Shown piece after piece: positions 34,599 to 45,034 of a DNA stretch of 64,000 nucleotides. The notes beneath the pieces are model-generated. The model saw nothing but the letters and a program-made list of their open reading frames with translations, ran no database searches and was not told the DNA's origin. Every line of letters begins with the position of its first letter. Within the stretch, counting starts at the first letter, position 1. Source of the DNA: Ypsolopha sequella (taxonomy: Eukaryota; Arthropoda; Insecta; Lepidoptera; Ypsolophidae); assembly GCA_934047225.1 (NCBI GenBank), contig OW203990.1, forward strand, positions 20,749,045 through 20,813,044, given 5' to 3'. The translations under genes and the position numbers were made by a program.

Positions 34599-36770
34599 CA
34601 GGGCCGTAGCCAGACTGTACCGTGTAATCAGGACAGGCTCAAAAAAAACAGAGTAGGCTGAAAGCTGAAACTGTCCGCTACTAGCTTTTGCACGCGACTT
34701 CGCCCTCGTTGATTTAGCTTTTGTTCCTCCAGAATCTGTCAATATTTTTCGAACCTTTAATTTTATAAAATGTATTTGAGGTTTGGGGTATTTTTGTTGC
34801 ACCTATTTGATCCCCGGGTAAAGTCTCTTTGCCGAATCCGATCGCCGAGTCGCATTTCCAAACGAAGTCGAAACTAATTATTTCTTGTTCTCTGAATTGA
34901 TCCTGTGGTAAATTTTCTTTGGCAAAGCCGAAAACCGAGCCGTGTTTCCTAATGAAGGATTTGTTTTATAACTTAAATTATATTTGATCCGGTCATATAG
35001 TGGGTTCGGCTAGGCCGAAGGCAGAGCCGCGTTTCCAGACGAAACTATTTCTCGTTCTCTGAATCGATTCTTTGGTTTATCTGGCGAGGCCGAAGGGCGA
35101 GGCCGAAGGGCGAGCCACCTTTTTGAACGAAATTATTACTTAATCTCTTATTTGATTCCCAGGTAAAGCATATTTTGAGAGGCCGAAGGCCGAGCCGCAT
35201 TTCCGAAAAAAATGATTTCTTGATATCTTATTGTCAGATAGCACGACCAGCGGGTACCCGGTCTTTTCCACCAGTCGTACTACTGAACAAAATAAAAATT
35301 AAAAAGTGACCTAATTGTAACCTAATAGTTGGTAAAAGGTTCTGAAGAAAACTTCGAGGTACTTTACAATTAAGTGTATTTAATTTTATTAAAAAAAAGT
35401 CTAATTTCACAAGTCAAAGGTGTTACGGAAAATATTACTTAGTTACAAACTTTTGGCCAAGACCTTCATTTGGCAAATATTCTGCCAAGACATTACTAAA
35501 ACCTTAAGTACCTTTAAATAGTTATGTCAGGTACCGCCTTAACATCAGGTAGTAATATTACATTGGAATTAGTATTGCCAAGACATAAATAAACATTTAA
35601 GTGATAACTAGATGGAATTGTTACCGCCTTAACCACAGGTAACTAGATTACATGGAATCTTGTGAAATTACATTAAAAAAAAACTTTAATAGTAACAAAA
35701 CTTGTAAACAAACAAGGGAAATAATTTCCAAAAATAAATCTAGCTCAGGGGAGCCGTAGATCCAACTAACAATACATATTTGTCGATCATACTCTTTAAA
35801 CTAAATCGTCTGGTACACCATTCAGTTCTACCAGGAAAAAAAAATATTACGGAACATTAAATTTTACAGTTTGGGTTATTCAGTGAAACAGGAAGAAGAA
35901 TTTTCACTTGGTTAACTATAAGACACATAACTAAGTGTCCTGAAAACATACCGTCCTAGGTACCTTAATTGTGTGAGGTTAAAAATAAAAATTCCAACAC
36001 ATACTTGAATTCTCCAATATTCACAACAGGAAATGGCACGCCGACCGCTGCCCCCTTTTCAAGGTCAACGATCCCCGTCCACGCAGACAAAGGAACTGCT
36101 TACTGCGTACACCACGCGGCGGTCATTTCTCTGCCAGCTGGATAAAATCACCAACGAGGCAATACAACTTCAAACTTGAACTTGAAAAACTTGAAAACCC
36201 ATGATCCAACAATAAATTAGATCTCCCACCAACCCGGCGAAAAAAATCCTTTTGAAACCATCCGAAGAATGTAAATATTTTCCTGAAATACAAAAACAAT
36301 ATTATAGAACTATTCCACACAAGATATATTAACCAAATTTAACACGAAACCCACCTATTTTATTAAAGACACAACTCCGGTTGGCAAATCCGCCATTATC
36401 ATCAATATAAAAAAAATAAAAAAATGATGATACACACAACACGAGTTGACAGCAAAAGACCTGGCCGACAAATGACCGAGAAAAAACCTCGGAAATCGCA
36501 ACAGACAAGCGAGCGAACTTCATGTCTAGAAAAGAGGGTAAACCCGAAACTTTCCGGCAAGCAAATAAAACGACGCGAAAACTTTGTGATAACCGCACCT
36601 ACAAAATTTGCTATGCTACATTATTTAATTCCAAACGAAGTAATTTTTTGATTTGATCCCTTATCTCGAAATTTCGAAATCATGAGCTAGTTCTGGCTAG
36701 CGGCTAGGGCAGGCTCAACATTTTCCAGAGCAGGCTAAGCCTGCCCTGGCGTACCCCTGGCTACGGCTTA
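34599..36770. mobile_element. About 2.2 kb element with CCGTAGCCAG ends
   Basis: The left end CAGGGCCGTAGCCAGACTGTAC and right end GTAAGCCGTAGCCAGGGGTAC (read inverted, from 36770) are similar, each given here in full but cut at the junction by the flanking relic. CAGGGCCGTAGCCAG is a typical hAT terminus, but no clean 8-bp duplication was found. It carries AGGCTCA repeats near both ends, a degenerate tandem array (34800-35220) and no recognisable transposase. The frames at 36123-36651 are unsupported. It appears to separate mariner sequence on its two sides. Confidence 0.5.
34800..35220. repeat. Degenerate tandem repeat, about 5 units
   Basis: Units of roughly 80-100 bases each contain TTTGATCC..GGTAAA, GCCGAAGGCCGAGCCGC and TTTCC.AACGAA, followed by TTATTTCTTGTTCTCTGAAT. 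Copies start near 34806, 34900, 34985, 35060 and 35150. The core GGCCGAAGG.CGAG is itself doubled near 35085-35110. No coding function is evident. Confidence 0.65.
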
Positions 36771-37834
36771 CAGCCATTGATCTATTGTTGTTCTGAGCTT
36801 ACAGCATATGGTCAAAGGGCTACGGGCCTGAGTTCAACAGTTCTAAGACATGGGCCTTCATCATTAAACACTGAAGTCAGCTCCTCGAAACATAGAAGTC
36901 TTATTAGTTCTCTTCGGAAGTTGTAGAAAATAATTGCACGAAAATTTTCCGTATAGAAATTAATTTTCATAATAAATAATGAATAATTTTTTGAAATGAC
37001 GCTATGTTACTATAACAAATAAGTATAATCTTATATCTAAATTCAAAAAGATTCGAACGCTGTTGTTCTATATTCAAATTTGGCGGTAAATACGTAAACG
37101 ACAAAACTTAAAAGGCATACCTTGTATGGCGGAAATTTCTGCGTTATAACGACGAGCAAGTTTTCCAACATTGAAATTAAAACTAATTGACTCAGGGTTA
37201 ATATTTTTCGTATTTTGCACAAAGTATCGTTGAACCTTGGTCCTGACCACTAACCGAATCTCCAGTATGAATTCGGCTATATCAAAGTCACCTTATTACA
37301 GTAATTTACACCACACACAATTTAATCTTTTTTAAAGCAAAGTTTACTTAGTTCATACTAATTATTAATTAGAGAGGTAAGTATTCAAAGTAAAGATAAA
37401 TAAATTAAAATACAATACTGCGATAAATTTATTCATAATCAAACTAAAAGAATTATAACATATTACAAATAGATATTAGTTTTGTGATTACGTATCATAT
37501 CTCATTGCATCACAATTTTTAAAAAGGTAGGTTTCATATTTTTACAAACAATTGAGTGATCTCATGTCCAATGTTTTAAAATTTTCCACAAAATACTTGA
37601 GAAGAGACAAATTGAGACAAATATTAATTTTAATTTCATATGCTGTAAGGTGAATTCCCTTTGAAAATCCCTGAAAAGTAATTGCAAGACAAGTTAATAG
37701 TTTTTAAATTAAACTTTACATTATTAAGAATTATAATGGGAAACGATGCATAAAATGTTAGTGCAGTTTTATGAATTATGCATATAAACAGAGGTACATT
37801 AAAAAGCAAGTAAGTCTAAGTAAGAGGATGTCTG
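36771..37834. other. Non-coding; possible mariner 5' part and palindrome fragment
   Basis: On the - strand 36790-36930 weakly continues the mariner N terminus. At 37225-37300, CTCCAGTATGAATTCGGC..TATCAAAGTCACCTTATTA resembles the right half of the palindromic element at 38479-38740. The rest, up to the prefoldin stop codon, is AT-rich and probably includes its 3' UTR. Confidence 0.4.
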
Positions 37835-40800
37835 TTATGAAGCGCCAGCTTTCTGCGCCTGAGCTTGGGCTTGGTATTTCATCTCCATCATCATACAGAT
37901 AGCTTCACGGACTTTGGACTTCTCTATTCCTATCACTTGGATCTTTTCCATTTGTTCCGTCACAAACTGGACTTTTCTCTTAAAGTAGTCTTTAGCGCCA
38001 TCTATATTCTGAAAATATAGCATTACATTGAAATGGTTGAATAAATTAAAATATTAATAAAGATATATTATGATAATAAATATTTTTACTTAATAAAAGC
38101 TTTTTTACCGTTTTATTATATATATATATACACAGATTATGGTAGAAATTAAATAAAAAAGAAAATTTTCGATTTATATTTCGACCCACTTGGGATCGTC
38201 GCCAGTCGAATATGGAATAATATCATAAATAAAATAGAGTTAACAATAGATTGACAAACTTAACCTATTTTCTTAACCTATTTAATTTACTTTTTTGCTC
38301 TCATCTGGTGAAGGTAGAGAAGGGTCTGTCTGTCGGTCAGTGTTGTCTGTTTAGTCCGGCTCCGTAGTGGGCACCAAGTGACCAAATGTAAGACGATTCC
38401 CAAGTGGGTCGACAAATATATAGAAAATTTTCTTTTTTATTTAATTTCTACCATAATATTCGTAAGAATCTGTATATACAAGGTGACTTTTTGATCATCG
38501 TCCAAATTCATACTGGTGGCTTGGTAAGTGATCAGTATCATGGATCAATAACAATTTTGGCGAAATTCGTAAAATGAAATTTTGACTCCCCATAGTGATT
38601 CACTCGGGGCTGGAACTGAATTTCTATGGGAAGCCGAAATTTCATTTTACGAATTTCACAAAAATTGTTATTGATCCAAGATACTGATCACTTATCAAGC
38701 CTCCAGTATGAATTTGGACGATGATCAAAAAGTCACCTTGTATATAATAAAGATATATTATATACATGAAAACTCTTTTTGAGCTTTATTTATTTGTAAG
38801 GGATAGTAGATAATTATAAAAACAATAGAACATATATTTAAACTTGATATATTGGATGCGAACATATGAAATTGAAGAAATTTTCTAGATTTGTAAGTTC
38901 ATAATTCCTGTAAATCAATAACTATTTCCATTATTTGTTTTTTATTTGAAAATTGATTTCAATGTTTTACACCTACTTATTAAATTTTGTTTTTATTGTC
39001 AGTTTAATAACTAAAATTAAATCTTCAGAAAGAGTTCATCCTAAATGTCATCCATTTCCATTATAAGATTTGTAATATTTTTTTAGAGCTGACACTTTTC
39101 AAAAATAAAATGATTGTTAGTATTAGCTCACTGTTGTCTCATTCTTACACAAAAAAAAACTGGATTTGTCATTCCTACAAAAAATGCAAAAATTTTAGTG
39201 CTGAAAATTGAGTTTTTTACAAAATGTATTCATTGTACTTCTGTATCACTTGTTTCACAGTGTGTATGTGGTTGTTTTTACTAAAATTCTTCCTAAACCC
39301 TGCTTGCTTTATTGGCTAGCCCTCGTCCAGTGTTTTTGATATTCTTTTTAGTATCACTTTTGCAAACACTTTGTACACATTTGACATAAGGATTATCGGC
39401 CGATAGTTATCAATCTCGTCTTTAGGTCTTTTTTGTGTAAAAGTATAATGTGAGATTCGCCCCACTGCACTGTTTTGGAACAATCTCTGTGCGCAAGATG
39501 TAGCTGAATAGCGCTTCTAAAATTGGACTTAGTGGACTTAAGACTATTGTTCCTCTCATGAGTACATTTGTAATTTTGTCTGGGCGTGGTGCTTTATCCA
39601 GCTTTTGGGAGTTCACTGCTTTCTCTACCTCTGCTGGAAGAATATCAGGTACTGTGTCATTTTCACTTTGCGCCTTGAATTGATTTATCTGGTCTTCAAT
39701 CATCACACAATTATTGGAATACAATGAGCGGTAGTAGTCTGTGGCTAGCTTGTTGATTTTTTTGCGTTTTGTACTACTGCTAGTTTGGTTCTTCTTTTTA
39801 TTTTGTGGATATCCATTTTTTCTTTTTTCTTTTAATTCTGTCAGAACTTTTCTTATGCCTCCTGTTCTTGCTATATGTTTCCCTGGAGTTTGTACTAGTT
39901 TCTTGATTTTTTATCTTTTTTCATGCTTTCTCTTATTTGTTTGCTGAGTTCTAAAATCTTTTTTATTGTTATTATCTTCTTTCTTTCTTCTAGGAAATTC
40001 ATAGTTCTGTCACTGAACTTGTCATTTTGTTTGCTGTATTAGTTTTTGCTAATTTGTTTAGACTATATTCGGCCCTTTTATATTTTTCTGACAGATGTAG
40101 TTCAGATTTGGCATCACAGTTTTTAGTGTTGGTGGGTTAAATTGTGAAATATATGGTTATTTCTTGTAAACGCATTGAAGTGTATTTTCAAGTAATCCTA
40201 TAATCAGCACCATAACATTAACTGATTGCCGCAATCTCAAGTTATGTGCTGTCATCCATTGAGGAATTCTATGGTAATAAAGCCAGGATCGAAGGTTAGA
40301 TGGGTATTCTGATAATTTCCAAGTAAAATCCTGTAATCAGCACCCTAACACGGAGATTACTGCAATTTCGAGTGTGCTCTCATTTGTTGAGGAGTTCTAT
40401 GGTAATAAGGCCTGGATCGAAGGTCAGGTGTAGGAATTACAATTTAGAAGTAATACACTACAATACACATCCTAGTACAAAGTGATTGCCTTAATCTCGA
40501 ATGGTATGCTGTCATTTTCTGAGGAGTTCCACAGCCTATCACTGAAGACCTTCATCAGATCATGACTAATCTCAAAACAGGACTCGTAGCACTCTTCCAA
40601 ACCAAAAATGAATCATTCAAATTGGTTCTGAAATGGAGTAAGATAAGCTATGGAGTAATATACCCGAAAAAAGAAAAAAATACAGTGAGAACCTACACCT
40701 TTTTTGAAGTTGGTTAGAAAAGTTAAAGTGACAACGATTTTTGCAAGTTTTTCTGTATATTTATGGGATGAGCTGCCAGATGGAATGAGAATGAGAATGG

Positions 40801-41464
40801 CGCTATTACTACTCTTCTTATGCACAATAAATATGGTTATGTTTTGATTATGAGGTTTTGAGCAGTCTAGTTTGTCATTTGTTATTGTTTTTTTTACTAT
40901 CCCTTATAAAAAAGTAAATATAAAACAACTTAACCTGTTAAGACAACATAAATACTCGTATACATATTACATACATAGTGGTCTTAGTAGGTTAATTTTA
41001 AGATTCTTCAAAGTATTGTTAGATAAACAAGGCTCCTTACTTTTTGAGCATAGTATCCTGTACCAATATCTATGACAACATTGTCGGTATCTGTGATAGT
41101 CCCAGGAACATACATAGACCCAGTGAGAGGAACTAAAATAGTTTTCCCTTTAGAGTCTGGTGTTAGTTTCTCAACACATTCGCCAGACTCCACGAACTTT
41201 CCTTGAGCTATCTTTAGAGTTTGAAGGGAATCTTGACAGACGTTAAGTTCCTGCAAAATAATTGGTTCTGAGTTAGCTGTACGGCAAACTTATAACACTA
41301 AGCTTCGTATTGACATTTTTATATATCGTCTCTTAACTAATATTACAAAAAATAGTAGGTACCTGATCTAACTGTTGCTTTAGCTGGGCCAACTGGTGCA
41401 GATTCAGTTTGGATAAGTCTATTTGGTGCATGCCTGGAGCTGGTGCTGTTGAAACTGATGCCAT
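37835..41464 (-). CDS. Pfdn5: Prefoldin subunit 5 (three exons, 161 aa)
   Basis: The exons on the - strand are 41464-41363 (34 codons, start M at 41464), 41250-41041 (70 codons) and 38008-37835 (57 codons plus TAA). All introns are GT..AG and phase 0. The protein runs MASVSTAPAPG, a DLSKLNLHQLAQLKQQLDQ helix, LKIAQGKFVESGECV, LLVP-like ILVPLTGSMYVPG, VVIDIGTGYYAQ, DYFKRKVQFVTEQMEKI and an Ala/Gln-rich tail. This is the alpha-type prefoldin layout: N- and C-terminal coiled-coil helices joined by the beta-hairpin region with LVPLT.SMYVPG and GTGYY. It matches family length. The subunit is part of the hexameric cytosolic prefoldin that passes nascent actin and tubulin to CCT. Intron 2 (38009-41040) is about 3 kb and packed with MITE, LINE and tandem-repeat DNA, while the exons are intact. 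Confidence 0.95.
38130..38472. mobile_element. TA-flanked palindromic MITE in Pfdn5 intron 2
   Basis: Arms AGATTATGGTAGAAATTAAA..TAAAAAAGAAAATTTTC..CCCACTTGGGA are mirrored by TCCCAAGTGGG..GAAAATTTTC.TTTTTTATTTAATTTCTACCATAAT. A TATATA run flanks both ends. It ends directly beside the next palindrome (38479). Non-coding. Confidence 0.75.
38479..38740. mobile_element. Near-perfect palindromic Tc1/mariner-like MITE
   Basis: The termini CAAGGTGACTTTTTGATC are inverted at both ends and flanked by TA. The arms of about 115-125 bases (through TCCAAATTCATACTGG, GTGATCAGTAT, GATCAATAACAATTTT, TTCGTAAAATGAAATTT) are nearly identical. The loop is only about 25 bases (ACTCGGGGCTGGAACTG). Non-coding. 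A partial relative is at about 37225-37300. Confidence 0.8.
39290..40110 (-). mobile_element. LINE (RTE-like) reverse transcriptase fragment
   Basis: The - strand gives, in order, a Lys-rich linker (40000-39740), then DQINQFKAQSENDTVPDILP, AEVEKAVNSQKLDKAPRPDKI, PILEALFSYILRTEIVPKQ, and after a frameshift KDEIDNYRPIILMSNVYKVF, AKVILKRISKTLDEG and QAGFRKNF. These correspond to the fingers and first RT motifs (DKAPGPDKI-type, then YRPI.L, then F.ILRI..TLDE.....QAGFR). The copy ends before the YADD motif. Frameshifts and a stop mark it as dead. Confidence 0.82.
40140..40520. repeat. Tandem repeat, three units of about 120-130 bp
   Basis: The recurring phrases are AATCAGCACC.TAACA, GATT.C.GCAATCTCGAG, TGCTGTCATT.ATTGAGGA and TTCTATGGTAATAA.GCC.GGATCGAAGGT. 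Units start near 40195, 40325 and 40455, with a partial unit earlier. The degree of divergence suggests an old array. Function unknown. Confidence 0.6.
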
Positions 41465-41628
41465 TTTGTCTAAAGATTATTTAAAATTTAAAGATTTTTA
41501 TTCAGAAACTAATGGTTAAGATAATTTTATTTTTTCATAGTTTCCTTCCAATACCGATTAACCTCAAAACAATTGTCCACAAATTATAGAGGGATACTAC
41601 GTAAGTCTACGTACAATTGTCTGTCTGA

Positions 41629-41763
41629 CTGCAGACCCCGTTCCTTAATTAACACTTTCGTCAGGTTCCAACACTGACAACAAGATAGCGTATACAAATT
41701 TTAACGAGTACGACAGAGATGGCAATAGAACCCGTGTCGCGACCCCTAGTTTATGAACGCGCC
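41629..41763. mobile_element. Partial MITE family D (right half)
   Basis: From GACCCCGTTC.TTAATTAACAC through TTCGTCAGGTTCCAACACTG, AGATAGCGTAT and ATAGAACCCGTGTCGCGACC to GTTTATGAACGCGCCC, this matches the right half of the inverted-repeat element at 61240-61512. The left arm is absent. It lies about 165 bases upstream of the Pfdn5 start, close to the promoter. Confidence 0.7.
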
Positions 41764-41849
41764 CGTGAGTGCTGAGCTCAGACAATTAAACCAATAGACA
41801 AAGTCTTGGTGCCGTCAAAACGTACTACCCTAAACTTCATTTCGACTCC

Positions 41850-42437
41850 TAGGGTACGTTTCGTAACGTGTGATTATCACTCGGAGCGATGCGAATTTTA
41901 CCCTGCATCGTTCAAAAATCGACCCGAGTGAAACCGAGGGTAAACGAACTGTTACCTGACAGTTGCGCTAAGTGTTTAGAAACGCTTTCGGGGAATGTGA
42001 ATATCGCACTGACAAGTGCGATTTCTAACTCTGTTTGGGTACCGTTAAAATTCGCCTGACAGTTGTCATTTCGGAGTTTTCGCGGGATTCGGACAATTTT
42101 TGAAAATAGAATTCAACATTTCCGTACGAATACGGGAAAATGTTTCGAAACTGCTTCGACAGGATTATGGCTTGCAAATGCAAAGGTTGCAATGCCATCC
42201 ATATTAAAAGCAATAGGTATTTAGGTACTTTACTTAATTTATTTATTTTGATTTGAGGTTCTGTATTTACTTGACGTGTGTCACTCCAGACCGTTTCAAA
42301 ACGCTTTTCTCACGGGAATCACTCGCAAGCGTTTCAAAACCAGATCTTTCATTCTCTTTCTAGTATATAGCTTTGTCTCTTTCTTAAAAACGAGTGAAAT
42401 TTCGCACGAAGATCACACGTTTTGAAACGTAGCCCTA
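41850..42437. mobile_element. Probable MITE with TAGGG termini
   Basis: The left end TAGGGTACGTTTCGTAACG..GTGTGAT and right end (inverted) TAGGGCTACGTTTCAAAACG..GTGTGAT resemble each other, and GACTCC occurs just outside both (41844-41849 and 42440-42445). The interior has repeated CGTTTCAAAACGC segments. The frame at 42025-42213 is not recognisable. Confidence 0.5.
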
Positions 42438-42639
42438 ATGACTCCTGTCCAAGTCACCAAATTATAATGTACTGTTACTTTTCTTAAGTGGCAACATTTG
42501 CAATCCTTTGTAATTTGGTCGTGTTATAGCTTGTGTTTACATTTTAGGAAGTAAGTCGGCAGATTTTTAAACAAAATTTTATTTAAGTTGTGTTTTGCTG
42601 CGAATTATCGTATGGAAAAGGGTTGAAGATACAAGGACA

Positions 42640-43788
42640 ATGTCCTGCTACGTGCGTGGTTGCAGATTCCATTCGGGGAATAAAGAAAACTCGAACAGCA
42701 ATATCAGTTTTCACAAGTGAGTAAAAAGTGATGTTTTCCTAGTAAATGAACCATAAAATGGAATTCCATCACGTAATACAGCATTTTACGACGTGTCGTT
42801 TTCATATAGTAACGTAAATATAGCTTTTAGAATAAAAGTAAATCCTAAAATCATTAAAATAATTAAATCCGTTTTGAGGTTATTAGTGAAGTCAAAACAG
42901 TTGTCGGTAATTTTACTGATATTGTGCTAATATGAAGTATTGATTCAGCTTATTTTACTTAAGGTTCCCCAAAAATGAAGACATTCCTAAACGATGGTTT
43001 GTTGCTATTAGCCAAAGTTGGAAACAGCAAAAAAACTAATTGGAAAGTGTTCTCAAGGCACTTTGAGTCCTAAGTGCTTTCTGAAAAGAACTATTGCGAC
43101 CACGCTTAAAAAACGATGCGGTGCTCACCTTAAATTTACCTAGTAAAACAGAAGTTTTTTTGGTTGAATCCTTCACTACGCTCGAAATTCTAACTTAGAA
43201 TCACGAGTCTTGCTCGAGATTCAAACTCGGCACTCTCAACAAAAATAAACTTTGCTCTCTTGTTGCACAAACTTTAATGCTTTTTTACTACTATCTGTTT
43301 AAAAATGACCAATAAATTTTGTGTTTAATTCTAGGATTGAGGACTGCAATGGAACCATCAAAAGCTGTCTTTGTAGTGCGTAAATTGAAAAAATTCTTGC
43401 ATTGAAAAAAATGTCTCCAAGCCCTGAAAGGACCTGCTAACAGCATGCCTCTAATGAATGTAAAAGACAGAGGAGGGCTGACTAAGCCATCAAAAAGCAT
43501 TCAAAAAATCTGCCAAACTGCAAAGAAACTCCTGAGAGAGTTTGAGGCTGTAGTTACAAAAAAAGTGTACGAAAACCACAGCACTTCACATCTATGATAA
43601 AACAAATTTCACAAAGATTATTGGTACAGACAGACGTACTTGACGACCAACATGACCGTTCGTTGGTTAACTCCGTGTTCGACACGTATTTGAAACTTAG
43701 AATACATCACATGACGAAGGAAATTACTTCACCCATCGAAAATATACGCTCATTTCTGACAAAAACAATAATTTTCAAAGGTCAATAA
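42640..43788 (+). pseudogene. P-element-like THAP transposase relic, internally deleted
   Basis: Exon 42640-42716 gives MSCYVRGCRFHSGNKENSNS, then NISFHK split by a GT donor; the continuation after the acceptor at 42963 gives FPKNEDIPKRWFVAISQSW. C..C and the FP/RW residues are those of a THAP zinc finger, but a frameshift and stop follow and the CxxH segment is degraded (FSRHFES). Further right, 43410-43560 reads RGGLTKPSKSIQKICQTAKK, and 43594-43788 reads LVNSVFDTYLKLRIHHMTKE then FLTKTIIFKGQ, which resemble the C-terminal part of THAP9/P-type transposases. The central catalytic region is absent, and 43140-43320 looks unrelated. The gene is dead. The THAP exon and intron position (after SFHK/R) match the intact gene at 45471. 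Confidence 0.68.
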
Positions 43789-44276
43789 ATACGTTTATTT
43801 TTGGCTGCTTTGTAAATCTTAATGACATGCGAAAATCAAACGTACTCAGTGGAGAAAATTGAGAAATTGAACAACCATTAAGTTTGAAAAAAATTAAGCT
43901 TCTCATTAAAATAATTCAATTATGCATTTTGTATGCGAAGGTCAATATGTTATTTTTATTTTTGATGTTTTTATATAATAATATGTAAAATAGTAATTCT
44001 GGAGATTGCAACAAATTGTTTCTTTTATCCTCTGATTATATTTCTGAGTTTTATTATTTTTATCATTATTTCACAACTGTTTGAGAGAGATCCTTTTGAA
44101 TGTTAAGGAGGCTTGTTTTCATGGCGGCGCTTTCCTCTCAAAATATGTATTTTTAGTGGGAGTGGACCGTGTGTGTGTGGATGTATGTATGTAAACGTGG
44201 TATTCTTAGTTTTGAAAATAAAGTTGATTATTTCATTCCATAAATATTTGGCAGGTTTCTCAATTTCATATATTAT
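43789..44276. other. Non-coding, no recognised gene
   Basis: AT-rich DNA between the THAP relic and dispersed repeat C. No inverted repeat or TSD closing the relic was found here. Confidence 0.4.
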
Positions 44277-44756
44277 TTTATCTACTCCCATACTACAATA
44301 AGGTAATTGCATCATCAGAATCAGTTTTATAAGTACCTATACTGTTTATCTGATAATATTACATTATGACACCGTGATTCCGCGCTGCTATTGGCCCAAT
44401 TTACTATAACACCGCTAGAGAGCCAATCAACAACAGCGACGAGAAATAAGTCCCGACCTTATTTCTCAAGCCACGCCCACTTTATCCTAGTTGCTTCTAA
44501 TTGGTACTCAAGGCAGCATTACCGGTCGATGAACTCGGGGTTCATGAACGAGTGTTCTTCTCATTTTTCGTGAAATTGTTAGTTGAAAATATGATTAAAA
44601 TACGATATTTTTGATGGTCGTAGATTAAGTATTGTGTCCAACTGAACATAAATAGACATTTCGACACTTGTGCAAAACTATTACGAAACTCACTTATTTC
44701 GTTTCGTTAATAAGCACTCGTGTCCCAATGACTTGAATTATGTTACAGTTGCACAA
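44277..44756. repeat. Dispersed repeat family C, copy 2
   Basis: Second copy of the unit at 10970-11437, in the same orientation, colinear over about 470 bp with small indels. It sits 287 bases left of the P-like element. Confidence 0.8.
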
Positions 44757-45034
44757 AATACTATGATAATCTATGTAGTTTTCTAACTGTACAACAAGGT
44801 ATTATTAAGGCTTTTTTTTATCCAAATCGATATCGATAAAGTCTTCAAACCGGTAGTCCGATACATGCCTAGTTGCAAGCGTTTGAAAGATAGGGCTGTA
44901 GCCGGCTTGAAATCGACGTACTGATAAAAATACTGTCTTCTTGTTTTTTCATACTGAGAGTTGTATATGTGAAAGTAGCATAGCTTTACCATCCTAGGTT
45001 TCTGCTTAATTAGATCTTATCTATTGGTTTATTG

